DNA of 64,000 bases from contig JAHQIW010005952.1 of assembly GCA_019055375.1 (NCBI GenBank), forward strand, positions 62,001 to 126,000. The letters are read 5' to 3'. The DNA comes from Parelaphostrongylus tenuis. Taxonomy: Eukaryota > Nematoda > Chromadorea > Rhabditida > Metastrongylidae. A program made the position numbers and the translations under genes. Shown here piece after piece: positions 22,363 to 33,421 of this stretch. How positions within the stretch are numbered: the first letter of the stretch is position 1; each line of letters begins with the position of its first letter. The notes under the pieces are model-generated. The model was given only the letters and a program-made list of their open reading frames with translations. It was not told where the DNA came from and searched no databases.

Positions 22363-23741
22363 TTTGCACAGTACTTCACATATTGGGTAAATTATAATAT
22401 ATTTCTTTCGTGGCGGAATACTAAATGAAGTACAACCACAAGAATACTGAGACGTAAGCAAAACCTCAGAACCTCAAATAGGTTCAGACTCGTGATTGTC
22501 CTTTTTAGGCAGATACCAACTGCTACGCCAACGTAGCTTCCTGTTTTGTAATTCTCTTAGCCAAACCTCATCAGTGCTATCAACAATCACTCGTCACAAA
22601 AATGAATTGGAAAGCATAAATCGACAGCGAACCCATCAAAACCGAAAGTACAATAGAAGTTAGTTCCAATTTTATTTTTGGTGCCTCTTCTTTTCTACTA
22701 CCTACTGTGTTATTAGAATGAGAAAAAAGTTCCTACATTCACTGAAAATTCAAACGCTGTATATGAATATATTCGAAAACAACAATACTTATTCTTCACG
22801 ACAAATTAATGCTTTCCGCGGATTTGCTCGAAATACCACTCCTTAGGCTTTGATCTAAAGTACTGCTGACATGCCTCTTAAACTTGACCAAAATTTCTCG
22901 ATGTACGTCCATGCAGGAAGTGTTCCATTGAGCGGATCTGGACCATAATCGGACGGTACAGCTTTTGGACTGTAGACCGGGTGCGGCAAGATCTTAACTC
23001 TCTCCAACTTGATCAAACTTTTCTTTAGTCTTCTTCGCGGTGTTAGGTTTCGCATTTGTACAACGCGCGCTTTCGACGGATCAATATCGGGTACTCCTCC
23101 TTGTATCGCAGACTCGTTCCTGCTCGCAGCAAAGCTTGTAATGAATTCCCATGAATTTACATTAGTCGATACTGTGTGAAACAAACATAGAATTTGAATT
23201 TTTCGTAGGTGTTAAGGGTTTTAAAAAGCTTTTTCCTCAACGTAGTAATTTCACTTCTGCTAAACAAGTATCGCTGCGTCTATTGTGAGATCACGTGTTG
23301 TAGATCAATTCTCGTTTTACCTGACCGAGTTTTTGAATGTACTGAAAGGTTTAAAACTCTGACTTGATCTTTCCATTCCGTAATTAGCTCGAAGAACTCA
23401 ATGCTTCTGATCGATTTTGCCCCTTGAGACGTATTAATGGAGGATAAACATGTCAAGAACCTTTTCATAACGAATGGGCCGCAAAATTCATCTCATGGGC
23501 CGCCTTTCCTCAAATGACTCATCATTTGTAGCTTTTTGTCTTTTTATTTGATTTTTTGCCTCGTCCTTTCAAACTTCCTGCCTTTATATCTTTTCAATAT
23601 CAGTTTTTCTAATAATACTAGAGCATTTTATTTCTTCCTTCCCTTTTTCCCCATTCAGTAATTCAGTGGACTATGTTCAATTAAGTCTTCAAATGTTCTT
23701 AGCGCTAAAGCTATACTTCCATTGGTTTTCTATCAACTTAT
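22290..23741. other. Unique spacer of the large inverted duplication
   Basis: About 1.45 kb separating the two arms. It contains the tRNA-like head, a mariner fragment (22807-23180) and otherwise unrecognised AT-rich sequence. Confidence 0.6.
22807..23180 (-). pseudogene. Mariner transposase C-terminal fragment
   Basis: Minus strand: ILPHPVYSPKAVPSDYG matches the last catalytic aspartate block of mariner transposases (usual form LPHPPYSPDLAPSDY). After a frameshift near 22875, FRSKPKEWYFEQIRGKH matches the C-terminus (FFxSKPxxWYxxGI). The N-terminal two thirds are absent. A dead fragment. Confidence 0.7.
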
Positions 23742-25565
23742 CGCCGTCAACTACAATTCACTATTCTAAGACACTGCACTAAAAATGCTGAATATTTGAG
23801 ACATTCAATTAAATCCGTCTGGTAACTATGAACTTTGTACTAGTTATCTTCGCAAATCATAATCTTCTGAAGAGTTGTTCCAATTATAGGTGTATCAAGT
23901 GTGTAATTCCACTAATAAAGTAAGCGGTGTAATTTCCTCGATAACAGCTAAACTGGTAATAGTTGTTCTCGAAATAGTATGCTCTATATACTTTTAAATA
24001 CAAAAGAAATCATAATCTCCATACATGACTAATAATTTGAACTATTTTTTCAACAAACGGTACTCATAAACTTTTAATGAATTTTGCCGAGGAGATTGGT
24101 TCTAGATAAAGCAATTGATAGGTTCCCGAAATGTTGAATATTCGTACAGACCACTCTTTGGATCGTTATCTCGCAAACATAAGTACTTCTACTTTCACAA
24201 GGCATTTGGAGATAACTGGTGAACTAGACCTAACAAATCAAAACATGTTATATCCTATCAGATTATATCATCTTGAGCGGGTCTACGAACAGACGGTCGA
24301 TAGAAGAGGTAAGATTCATTATAACAGCTACGTAATCAACTGCCGGTCACCGCAATGTCAGATGACTCCATCATCTGACTTGGGATGATTTCTACTCGGC
24401 GTCGATTCCTTTATAGAGGATTAGTTAACTTTAGAGGATCGGCTGAACCGATGGAGAGTGGTGCTGATGAGTCCCAATAGGAGGAAACAGGGGCCTGTAT
24501 ACCAGTAGACCTAACAGCGCAAAACATTTTATATCCTTGTCAGATTATATTATTTTGAGAGGGTCTATAATAGAAGCAGTCCATTCAAGAGATAACTGGT
24601 GCAATAAAAATAGCGAGTCTACAGCGTTTGTCCATTGTTGTTTCATGGCAAAGGCTTGAAGTGTAGTATTCGGATGATTCGATGATAGAACGATTAATCT
24701 CAAATTGCTTCCGGATTTTAACTCTAATACAAGCATAAGATCAGGAATGACTTTGCTGGCTTGATCATGACTTTTCACGGTTTTTTGAAATTGAAGCTGC
24801 AGAGTTATAGTGCTCTTTTCATTAAGATGCTGAAAATTATAAGAGCTCAAGTTCATCTTTCTTCAAGCAAATGATGAGGGCAAAGAATGAAGCAAGGTCT
24901 TGAATGAATTTTAAAAATAATGTCATGTCTCATGGCCAGTTACTCTTCGAAAATGGTTGATTTCGACCAGTTTTAATGATTTTGCTGCAATTCACACAGC
25001 AAATAGCTTTCAAGTTTTATTTGTGATAGGAATGCACTTTCTGATACCAACGTGTAAAGGCGGGGCTCATGGAATTAGGGCCAGTACCGTTGTTTTCGCA
25101 CGCAAACCATAAGTCAGTTCTCTCGAACTGTACCTTTAACAGAACTTTATAGTGCCGTTGCTCCATCAAATCACACCTCCGAGGAGCGGCAATACACTCT
25201 TTGCTGATACAAGCCGTGCAAATGCGGTTCTCATGGTATCATAGCTCAATGCCCTGGTTTTCACGTGGAAACCATATGCCATTTCTCTTGAACTGTGGTG
25301 CCTTTAGTAGTTGTTTAGTACTGGCGTTGCTACATCAGGTCACACAGATGAGGCGCGGCAATACGCTCCTTCTGCTGATAAAACCGTGCAAATGCGGGCC
25401 TTATGGTATTATTGGTCAGTACCTTTGTTTTCACGTGGAAACCATATACCAGTTTTCTGGAACTGTACCTTCAATAGCCGTTTGTAGTGCCGTTGCTCAT
25501 CAGATCTCACCGAAGAGGCACGGCAATACGCTTCTTCTGCTGATACCAACCGTGCACATGCGGGC
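23742..25565. repeat. Right arm of large inverted duplication
   Basis: Inverse of 20450-22289. Differences are scattered substitutions and one-base changes, for example CGCTATAACTC versus CACTATAACTC. Its inner end (CGCCGTCAACTACAATTCAC at 23742) mirrors the left arm exactly. Confidence 0.92.
24459..24504 (+). ncRNA. Type I hammerhead ribozyme (right arm copy)
   Basis: Core CUGAUGA 24464-24470; stem II from UCCC (24472-24475) with one G-to-A change in the 3' strand relative to the left arm copy; GAAA 24484-24487; stem III ACAG/CUGU with GGGC loop; triplet GUA, predicted cleavage after 24499; stem I UGGUG (24459-24463) with UACCA (24500-24504). Identical in design to the left arm copy, in opposite genomic orientation. 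Confidence 0.75.
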
Positions 25566-26115
25566 CATAAGGTATCATGGCTCAATGCCGTTGTTTTTCA
25601 CGTGGAAAACCATATGCCAGTTTTCTCGAACTGTGCCTTTAGTAGCTGTTTGTAAAGCCGTTTCTGAGTCGAATCACACCTCTGAAGCGCAACAATACGC
25701 TCATTCTGCTGCTACCCACAGTGCAAATGCGGGCCTTATTTTATTATGGGTCAATGCCGTGTTTTCACGTGGAAACCGTAAACCAGTTCTTTCGAATCGT
25801 ACTTTTTAACAACCGTTTTATAGTGCCATTACCATTTCAAATCACACATCTTAGGCGCGCTAATCCGCTCTCTCTGCTGATACCGACCGTGCAAATGCGG
25901 GCCTTATGGTATTATGGGTCAATGCCGTTGTTTTCACGTGGAAACCATATGCCAGTTCTTTCGAATCGTACTTTTACAACCGTTTATAGTGCCATTACCA
26001 TTTCAAATCACACTTCTTAGGCGCGCTAATCCGCTCTCTCTGCTGATACCGACCGTGCAAATGCGGGCCTTATGGTATTATGGGTCAATGGCCGTTTGTT
26101 TTCACGTGCGACATT
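25030..26115. repeat. 167-bp satellite in reverse orientation, about 6.5 copies
   Basis: Units read GTTTTCACGTGGAAACCATA and ACCGTGCAAATGCGGGCC, the inverse of the main array. The proximal units to about 25565 mirror the left arm; from there to 26115 the units are independently amplified copies. The 202-codon plus frame at 25201 is the satellite read in inverse and not a gene. Confidence 0.9.
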
Positions 26116-26119
26116 CATG

Positions 26120-26240
26120 AAGAAGACATAAATGCGTAAGCAGCAGCTAATCTCGTATATGAGATGTACAGAGAACTTCGTGGATGACGGGCGAAGGAAA
26201 CGAATGTAATGCAAGAAGTGCTGTGATTGGCGCAATTAAT
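26120..26240. repeat. Satellite-flanking dispersed repeat
   Basis: The stretch with AAGCAGCAGCTAATCTCGTA and GTAATGCAAGAAGTGCT recurs at 27870-27990 (AAGCAGCAGCCTAATATA, GAATGCAAGAAGTGCT). The two copies bracket the 1.6-kb region that includes the degenerate GC-rich array. Confidence 0.55.
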
Positions 26241-26244
26241 GTGA

Positions 26245-26995
26245 ATATGGACCATATGGAAGAATGCTTCTAACATTTACGTGGAAATTTCTCAGTGGTA
26301 AGCCACACAAAGAAGCAAACCACACCCATAACAATCACAAATCGGATTATATTCAAATGATTGATTAGCTCTTGAGAGAATCTTATCTCAGGCAACACTG
26401 TCAAAGAATGCGGAACCTCCAGTATTATCACATTTGTGCTAGTTTGGGGATCTCGTCTCCTCATGAATGTCACAAATTCTGGTCGATAGGACTCTCTTTG
26501 CAATCTTGAAAGTAGCCAATCAGAGGGGTTCCTCAAGAAGTTCGTTGACTGGCTGCTATGAAACACTGGAAGAGGAGATTGAATTGCTGATCACCTTGCT
26601 AGCTGATACACTGCATCACTATCCTCTGCATTACCACACCCCACATTGTATCAACAGTATCGAACAAACGCGGAGCAAAAAATGCTTTACTATTCTATAA
26701 AATTATAATACTCTACTGTTGCGAGATACTACAAAATTTTGAACAACTTGAAGCAAGAATGGTAAAATTAGCGAAGATTGAAAGACGACTTCACTGAAAA
26801 CAAATGAACCTGAAACTTTTAAAAATGCAAAACCAACACCGTTGAATGAAATTCGTCATCCGGGATCAATCTCAGCTGATGCACTATGAAATGCCGCCTT
26901 TTGGCCAAGACTATGTACAGCGGTTATAAAGCCATTTCACTGCTATCAAATCTTGAAATACCACAAAATTTGTTCCACGGTAGCGCATTACTTTG
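26245..26995. other. Non-coding stretch, nothing recognised
   Basis: Open frames of 77-98 codons on both strands lack recognisable domains. Confidence 0.35.
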
Positions 26996-26999
26996 CCTA

Positions 27000-27760
27000 G
27001 CCTTGTACTGCATATGAGGGCCGATTTGCAGCCGTTGCGATGCCGTTCCACACTAAAACACGACTTGTAGGCCAAGAGAAAGCATCACGTTCGTGTGGTC
27101 TATTGCACTGTCCTGTCAATGTCTCCACAAAACGTTGGTGATGTCATTGCCCATTACAATGCCGTTTTTGAGACAGGAGATTGTATTACCATTTTCATTG
27201 CCGTAACGGTGTCGCGTCGTGTCGTTGCGCATGACAACACTGTTTGCAACCTATGATAGTACACGATCGCGTTACAGTGCTACTGGCGTTGTGGTGCCGC
27301 TGCAGTGCCATTGCAGTGCCGTTGCGATGCCGTTGCAGTGCCGTTGCATATGACAATACTGTTTTCAACTCACGATAGTGCACTATACGACGGCGTGCAG
27401 TGTTACGGCCGTCGTAGCGCCGTGGCGGTGCCGTTGCATTTTATGATACTGCTTTCGAGCCATGACACTGCGCCTTCCGCGTCGCTGTTATGCTGCACAT
27501 TCAGAGCTCACTCAGCGCCGTTGCGTCACCGTGGCACATCACCATTACGCTTTAAGTCGCAAGAAAGCATTATCTTTTGAACTGCCGTTACGTAATCGAG
27601 CCAAAGCGGTAGCAGTGCAATGGCGGTATCTTTCAGTGAAGTCAGCTGCACGCCGTCATTCTGGTATCGTAGAGGTGTCGCACATAACAATGCTGTTTCT
27701 GTTTCACGAGAAGGCTCGCGATTCGTTTTGCTGATGAGCTATTCTTGCAATCAAAGAAGT
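27000..27760. repeat. Degenerate GC-rich tandem repeat (GCCGTTGC motif)
   Basis: Irregular repeats of GTGCCGTTGCAGTGCCGTTG-type subunits and longer units in which GCCGTTGCATATGACAATAC recurs in variant form near 27221, 27342 and 27431, about 90-120 bp apart. GC content is far above the surroundings. Short frames through it (60-90 codons) are by-products. Confidence 0.7.
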
Positions 27761-27869
27761 AGCAATACAGTGGCGAGGCTTTTAAAAACCGCCTCCGATA
27801 TCAAACTTTAGGTTGTCAACCCTCAACACTGCAAGGGAATTCGTGTCGTCAACATTCTTCAACTTTCAC

Positions 27870-27990
27870 ATGAAAAAAACGAAATTCTCAAGCAGCAGCC
27901 TAATATATAGTGAACGAGGAACTTTGTAAAGGATGAATGTGAGGAAACGAGTTGAATGCAAGAAGTGCTTGGATCCATATAATAAATTGC
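27870..27990. repeat. Second copy of satellite-flanking repeat
   Basis: Matches 26120-26240 in order and wording (see that entry), diverged by roughly a quarter. Confidence 0.5.
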
Positions 27991-28139
27991 GATATCGTGT
28001 CGTGCAAAAATTAAACAAACTGAGTTAGTTTCCATATCTTCTTAGCTTACGTCACTGTGCACTCGAACAATTATTTCAACGATTTTGTATTTTCTATAAA
28101 GCACGTTTCCACAAACTCATTTGCAAATTTGGTTAGCTA

Positions 28140-28640
28140 ATTTTCGATATAGTCTGACAGTGTATTTTGAGCTTTTTATAACGTCTATTAGTCGGGCTTC
28201 CAGTCCCGTCAGTTGCACTGTGCCTTTTCGTTTAAAAGCTTCCCGGGAATCTACCCTTGCATGGAGGAATCTACGACGAACTTTTTGCACTTGATATATG
28301 TGAAACAATAACCGTGACGTTTCTCCGAAGTGTCGAGTGTGATTGATTGTCGACCGCATGGCGTATGGGCTGTTTCGTGAGAATATATATAGGAAATATT
28401 GCAATCGATTATTGTGCATCGTCGTTCAAGAACAATATTATCTGCTATATACATCGTACATCGAGTGAAAAAGTTCGCCTAGGTTCTTCTATGTAGGAGT
28501 AGATCACCGAGAACTACTGAACGAAATGGCACCATGAACTGACGAGAATGGAAGGCCGAAACATGTTTCTTGAACTGTAGAAGTGCCCAAAACAGACTTC
28601 ATGAAAGCTCAAAGTACAATGCAGATTATATGGTCTCAAA
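28140..28640. mobile_element. TIR element with decayed hammerheads
   Basis: The left arm begins TATTTTGAGCTTTTTATAAC and the right arm ends CTTCATGAAAGCTCAAAGTA; both contain the family phrase around AGTGCCCAAAACAGAC. Right arm, plus strand: CTGACGA 28539-28545 and GAAA 28558-28561 are kept, but stem II does not pair and the stem III/cleavage region is altered. The left arm core has CTGACGG. Confidence 0.6.
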
Positions 28641-28644
28641 ATGA

Positions 28645-29630
28645 GCGACGTCTCAAAATAGTCGGTTTCAATGTTTGCTACATATTTTGCGATAATTTTT
28701 AATACTCGCAGTTTGAAGTCTACGAAAAGAGTTTTATTGACATCGATGGTTTTTCTTATCTGTTTCAAAAAAAAAAAGAGCAGGAATGGTTTCACATGTT
28801 CGTACATATTGCCTACATCAATGACCATAATGAGCTCCATCGATTCATGAGAGTAGGACGTTGTAATGCTCTCCGAAAGCTTCTACGAAATCCTCACGGC
28901 TTTGCTGTATTGACCTAGACTTTACCTAGACGTATGGCTTATTTAACTAGAAAAAAGCCCTAGTTCGGAAACGATCTAGTTAAACGACTTGACGACACGT
29001 ACCTAAGAGAGAAGACTCGTTTGCAAGTCCTCTGGATTTTCGATTGAAACATTCGATTAATGGAGCACATCCCTAGCAAACCACTCTCTGTTACGAAACT
29101 CTTCAGTCATTGACACCGACTTGATAGAACATCGAATTCCAGAGAGTTTTTGTCGCCTAGCAATCCATCAAAGTATTCAAAGACACCGTTCCTGAAGTTG
29201 GTGAGCTGAAAAAGTTCTAAAGGATTGATTTCGAATGCTCGACTTACAACACAGCTGCAGCTTTCACTAATTTCATGTTCGATAGAGTATTGCTAGTGCT
29301 GAACCTTTTTACAGAATCCTTCATCAGTGTTGTATACAGCGATTTACAGTGGTCCACTGATGCGTCAATCAGTACTAGTTCTTCTCTCACATAGATTTGG
29401 TAACAAAAGCTATGCAGGACATCGTTTAGCCGGGCCCGCGGAACAAACCAGAACTACGTGTTTATCGTAGGACTTTCTTACCGCTGCACTACACGCTCCC
29501 ATAAATTTTCATGCCCCTCTAGAATTGAATGGTTGGCTTGGATGGGAGTACTACTGGTTAGAGGCTGATATTGGAAAATCTCGTTGTCGGCTTGCTCTAT
29601 GTTCATTTGAAAATCTCTATAATCTTTTTC
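28645..29630. other. Non-coding stretch, nothing recognised
   Basis: No supported gene or repeat in this stretch. Confidence 0.35.
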
Positions 29631-29633
29631 GGT

Positions 29634-30084
29634 TCTTTCTGATTATAAGGGAACAAATGAAAAATCGGCCTCATTCGCTGGAGAAGTTCTCATAGGAGTG
29701 TTAGTAATCATTCGAAAGCTGAGATTTCAGGACATAGCAGGTTTTTTTAAACACACTTTTGTAACGCTGCGATCTCCACATAAAGCCGTATCTGAGATGC
29801 GTGGACATAAGCAAGCACAACGTTGGAATCAAAAACGATTACGCTATCGAATAATTACTGATGGTCCAAGAAAGAGCTCTGTCCTGCAAGAAATATGAGC
29901 GTCTGCAATGCAAGAAACCTCATTCTTTAGTAAAGTAAAAAAAAGGAGTTTCAAAATACCGGCGACATAGGGCTGTAACCTGGAGTTTCAGCTTTCGAAT
30001 GATTATTAACACTCCTATAAAAACTCCTTCTCCAGCGAATGAGGTCGATTTTTCATTTGTTCCGTTATAATTAGAAAGAACTTT
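29634..30084. mobile_element. Foldback (MITE-like) element, ~100-bp TIRs
   Basis: The left end (TTCTTTCTGATTATAAGGGA, then GAACAAATGAAAAATCGGCC) is inverted at the right end (about 29985-30084), roughly 90% identical over about 100 bp, through ATTCGAAAGCTGAGATTTCA. The same family forms the two larger foldbacks in ETHE1 intron 2 (33680-34795, 35145-35915). Confidence 0.85.
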
Positions 30085-30329
30085 TTTTCTCAATATTGTC
30101 GTTCAACAATTATTCCCCTTCTGCTTGTGATGTTTTCTCTACAAAATTTTCTATTTTTGCATTGTCAAACCTTCCTAATGTGCGTTTATATTTCACTTTT
30201 GTAGTAGCACTTCTAGAGGCAAATTCTCTATCTTGTTTCTTTCTTTGCAAAAAGCACATGGAATTGTACAAGTGTGGAGTCATTGAGATACTAGGATAAA
30301 AGGATAAATGGTCCAGTGTTGGTGAATCC

Positions 30330-30420
30330 GTGGTGAGCTCTGGTATAGAGGACAACATGTGGGCCGCTAAAAGGGTGATCATGGGTTTGAATCCTAACTG
30401 ACGCTACGTAATTTGCTCAT
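30330..30420 (+). repeat. Weak tRNA-like head
   Basis: AGCTCTGGTATAGAGGACAA and GGGTTTGAATCCTAACTGA resemble degenerate A and B boxes at suitable spacing. No foldable cloverleaf. Confidence 0.3.
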
Positions 30421-30479
30421 ATCTCAGTAGCATTGTGGTCATGGCTCACATTGTACCTTCTCATAAAAAAGTACTAAAC

Positions 30480-30893
30480 GATAAAAAAATAAATCGTTCG
30501 GCGTTGATCAATCCAAGAGAGGTGCGCAATGCACTGGACTTCGTCTAGCATCATTAAAGTGATTGATTGCAAGTTTGGCTAATAAAATGAATTACGGTGA
30601 TCTAGCGATATACCATCTTAGTACTGCCATCCTCCTGGATAGTTTAGGATGACTACAAGAGTGATGAAATACGAGCAAAGCTTGGAATTAGGACGTGGCT
30701 CTAACCCCCGTTAACACTTCCCAGGAGCTCACTTGTGAGAACCCATCACAACATCGAGGCGCGCGCTCTGTCTGGTTTTACGTTGCTGTACCTCGATCGA
30801 ATTGAAGGCTATGTGACCTTGGAGTGGAGGATCGAACCAACAACTACGTGCGTATAACGGTTCACCTCTAACCACTGCGCTGTACGCGCCGCT
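30480..30893 (-). mobile_element. Diverged tRNA-derived SINE
   Basis: Minus strand: head GCAGTGGTTAGAGGTGAAC, B-box-like GGTTCGATCCTCCACTCC, and tail region GCGTTGATCAATCC (plus sense) shared with the other SINEs. The middle has an insertion or strong divergence relative to the ~300-bp copies. Confidence 0.6.
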
Positions 30894-30899
30894 TATCTT

Positions 30900-31375
30900 T
30901 TCTTGATAACTTAATCAATTGCAATAAACTTCGCAAAACACTTTGAAAATTCCAGAAGAAGAAAACTGTCCTCAGCACTAAATAAGGATCGGTAATCCAT
31001 CTATTTGCCCGTGTGATTCAATCGATAGTTTGTGTGGGGCGCGACTGGTTTCGTTATGATTGGGCAATGGCTCAGGCGTCGCTTGCAATATATATCTACT
31101 TCTAAGGTTTTTCTAAGAAATATATCAATCAATAATTCGATTCACCATAACCTCTTAGGGTTTTTTCGATCAATAAGTCGTATCCATGTGCTGTTACAAT
31201 TTTAGTATATGTTCTTGTATCTAAGTAGAAAGTAAGTTAATCGAATTTTTCACTGCACATCACACTACAGTTTAATACAATTTTCCAAGTTCTTTATTTT
31301 GTGATTTGAAGTGTTTTCATGATTTTTCGATACATCATTATCATCAAACACTAATTCATTTGGTGGTAAAACTCA
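30900..31375. other. Non-coding stretch, nothing recognised
   Basis: AT-rich, no coding or repeat signal recognised. Confidence 0.35.
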
Positions 31376-31377
31376 TA

Positions 31378-31640
31378 GGTCTTCGTATTTTCCGTTGGGC
31401 CCTCGCATCGCCTAGGGCATTCATTCCCGCTCTTGGGCCTTCGTATCCGCTCTAGGACCTTTCGTCCCGCATGGGGCCTTCGTACCCGTCTAGTGGACCT
31501 TCGTACCCGTCCAGGGCCTTCGTTCTCGTCTTGGGGCCTTCGTGTCCGTCTGGGGCCTTCGTTCTCGTCTAGGGCCTTCGTATCGCCTAGAGCCTTCTTG
31601 TCCGTCCAGGGCCTTCGTTCCTGCCTTGCGCCCTTTTATC
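31378..31640. repeat. 22-bp minisatellite, about 12 copies
   Basis: Imperfect tandem units of the form GGGCCTTCGTNCCCGTCTAG, 20-23 bp apart. No unique spacers between units, so not a CRISPR array. A 70-codon arginine/leucine-rich frame runs through it and is a by-product. Confidence 0.9.
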
Positions 31641-31809
31641 TTTAACCCTTAGGACTGAAAATCTATTGAATTCTTGATAAGCCTATTGTAATTCTTATCT
31701 GTGTTCATTCTCTTCTTCACTGCTTACCTTTTTAAAACGACGAGGGTCATTGCCAAACTCAACATTTCAAAGGTCTTTTACTCTGGACAGGGTTTTTCTC
31801 AATAGGATT

Positions 31810-32160
31810 CTAGTAGTTGCCTGAAAGCTCAAATCTGCGGCGATTTCAATGCTATGTTTAATTTCTGGAAAAACTTTTTTAGAGCGTTATAGTAGCGAAA
31901 TTAAAATTAAGTTTCACACTTGGAATGCTTTGTTTGCGCGATTAGGGTCTGTGAATGGTTTTCATTAGGCTATACTAGTACTCATTCGATAGCAAGAATC
32001 TCAGCGATTCCGAAGCCAAACTTGGTTTTTGAGAAAGCTTCCATAGTAGGAGCGAGAATAATATTAGGTTTCACATTCAGAGTTTTCTTCCCACTTAAGA
32101 GTCCTATATGCACAGAAACGTATATGAGCGTGTAGAGGAATTTTTGGAGTATCGCAATAA
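31810..32160. repeat. Dispersed repeat family copy
   Basis: Shares CATTCGATAGCAAGAATCTC-type phrases and TTTCACA...TTAGG context with 3180-3690. Strongly diverged. Confidence 0.3.
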
Positions 32161-32493
32161 TGGGAGAAACCTGAAATTTTCCTCATAATGAAGAAAAAAT
32201 TCTTATCGAATGACTGGAGTCGCGCGCGGCATGCGATGGAACGCCACAGCCAGGCTATCCTCGAGATCGCAAGCGACGTGCTCGATCAATATTTCTACGA
32301 GTCTAAAGACTAATCAGTAAGGTGCTAAGATTAGAGCTTTTTGGTCAGATGCTTTCTCTCTTGAGTTTCTCTAAGGTTTATGGTTTTTAGATTCAATCTC
32401 ACTTTATATTTTGATCACATTACAATCAATAATTGACTGAGGTGAAAATCTAAGATTACTGATTGCTATGCTAAAAAACGCTACCTCGAGCCG

Positions 32494-32570
32494 AAGTTGA
32501 ACCTGCTTTCCACCCATTTTGAGGGGCGCGTGCTACCACTACACCATAGGCCACGGCTTTGCTTCCCCTC
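32494..32570 (-). repeat. tRNA-like SINE head
   Basis: Minus strand: GTGGCCTATGGTGTAGTGGT, AGCACGCGCC, then GGTTCAACTTCGG. The A-box and B-box spacing fits, but no acceptor stem closes. Confidence 0.45.
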
Positions 32571-32937
32571 TTTCGTCGATATATCCTACCATAGTTGTAA
32601 GCAACCAAGCCCACAGCCTGTGCATCTCTAAGCGACAGCTCTAGGCGGTCTACTTCACCCCCTCTTCATCTCTAACCCCCAACCTGCGATCGTTAGACGC
32701 AGCACGCTGAGGGTTCGAGATGCAGGGGAGGTGGGGCAGACCGTCCAGATACTTAGAGATGCAGATGCCGTGGTTCCACGGTCCCGAAATGGTTTATGGG
32801 TTTCGTCAGGGAAGCACATATCCAGCATTAATTCCGAATAGCTGGAAGGTGTTCGAATTATATAGTCTATTTGAATTTTTTTTATTTTTATCGCGTTTTT
32901 TATTACGGTAGGATATACAGATGAAATAGTGGTAGCA

Positions 32938-33035
32938 AAGCTGTGGTCTTGGTGGTTAAGTGTTAGTGCGCGCTTCCGGCATCGCTAAAGCGCAGGTTCA
33001 GTTCCCGCCCGAGGTCGAATATTTTGCATACCACT
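32938..33035 (+). repeat. tRNA-like SINE head
   Basis: GGTCTTGGTGGTTAAGTGTT, then GCAGGTTCAGTTCCCGCCCG and GAGGTCGAATATTTTGC. It resembles the copy at 7911-7985, which also ends in GGGGTCGAAAG. Confidence 0.45.
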
Positions 33036-33189
33036 CAGCATTCTTAGATGTATATTTAGAACATCATACAGTGCTGAATATGATAAATATTTAGAAATAA
33101 AATGGATCAACTGTGGTCCCACTTCTCTCTTGTGTGCTGAAACTCGTTCAGAAGACCGAGTTTCTAGGAACTTCTAACCCAGCAGAGGC

Positions 33190-33262
33190 ATGTGTGGCGC
33201 AGCGGTCAGAGGTGCTTTGCGACGCACATGTGGTCGATGGTTCAGTCCCGAGCCCACGTCAA
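33190..33262 (+). mobile_element. 5' fragment of tRNA-derived SINE
   Basis: TGTGTGGCGCAGCGGTCAGA and GGTCGATGGTTCAGTCCCGA give A and B boxes of the SINE family seen at 34088 and 35961, but the body after about 33265 is missing. It lies about 160 bp upstream of the ETHE1 start codon. Confidence 0.6.
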
Positions 33263-33385
33263 CACCCCGTAGAGCTTTCTATAATCTTTTGGAGAGCCAC
33301 CTGTTTACTATATTTCATTTCTTTATATTTGCCGGTATTGAAGAAACGTGAAAGACTGCGTGTTGTCTCGATTTCTATTCATTAT

Positions 33386-33421
33386 TTTTTCTTTTTCAGG
33401 TCTGTTTGGAAAACAAGGACG
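33386..33421 (+). promoter_or_regulatory. Possible spliced-leader acceptor and 5' UTR of ETHE1
   Basis: A pyrimidine tract ending CTTTTTCAG (AG at 33398-33399) lies 22 bp before the ETHE1 ATG with no stop-free coding upstream. In nematodes such a site commonly accepts a trans-spliced leader. Alternatively it is an ordinary acceptor for an upstream 5' UTR exon. Confidence 0.5.

Noticed and set aside
22555..22600. CTGATGAGG on the minus strand as a hammerhead
   Set aside because: No GAAA and no stem I pairing.
31378..31640. Regularly spaced short repeats considered as a CRISPR array
   Set aside because: Units are adjacent with no unique spacers and the genome is eukaryotic; it is a minisatellite.
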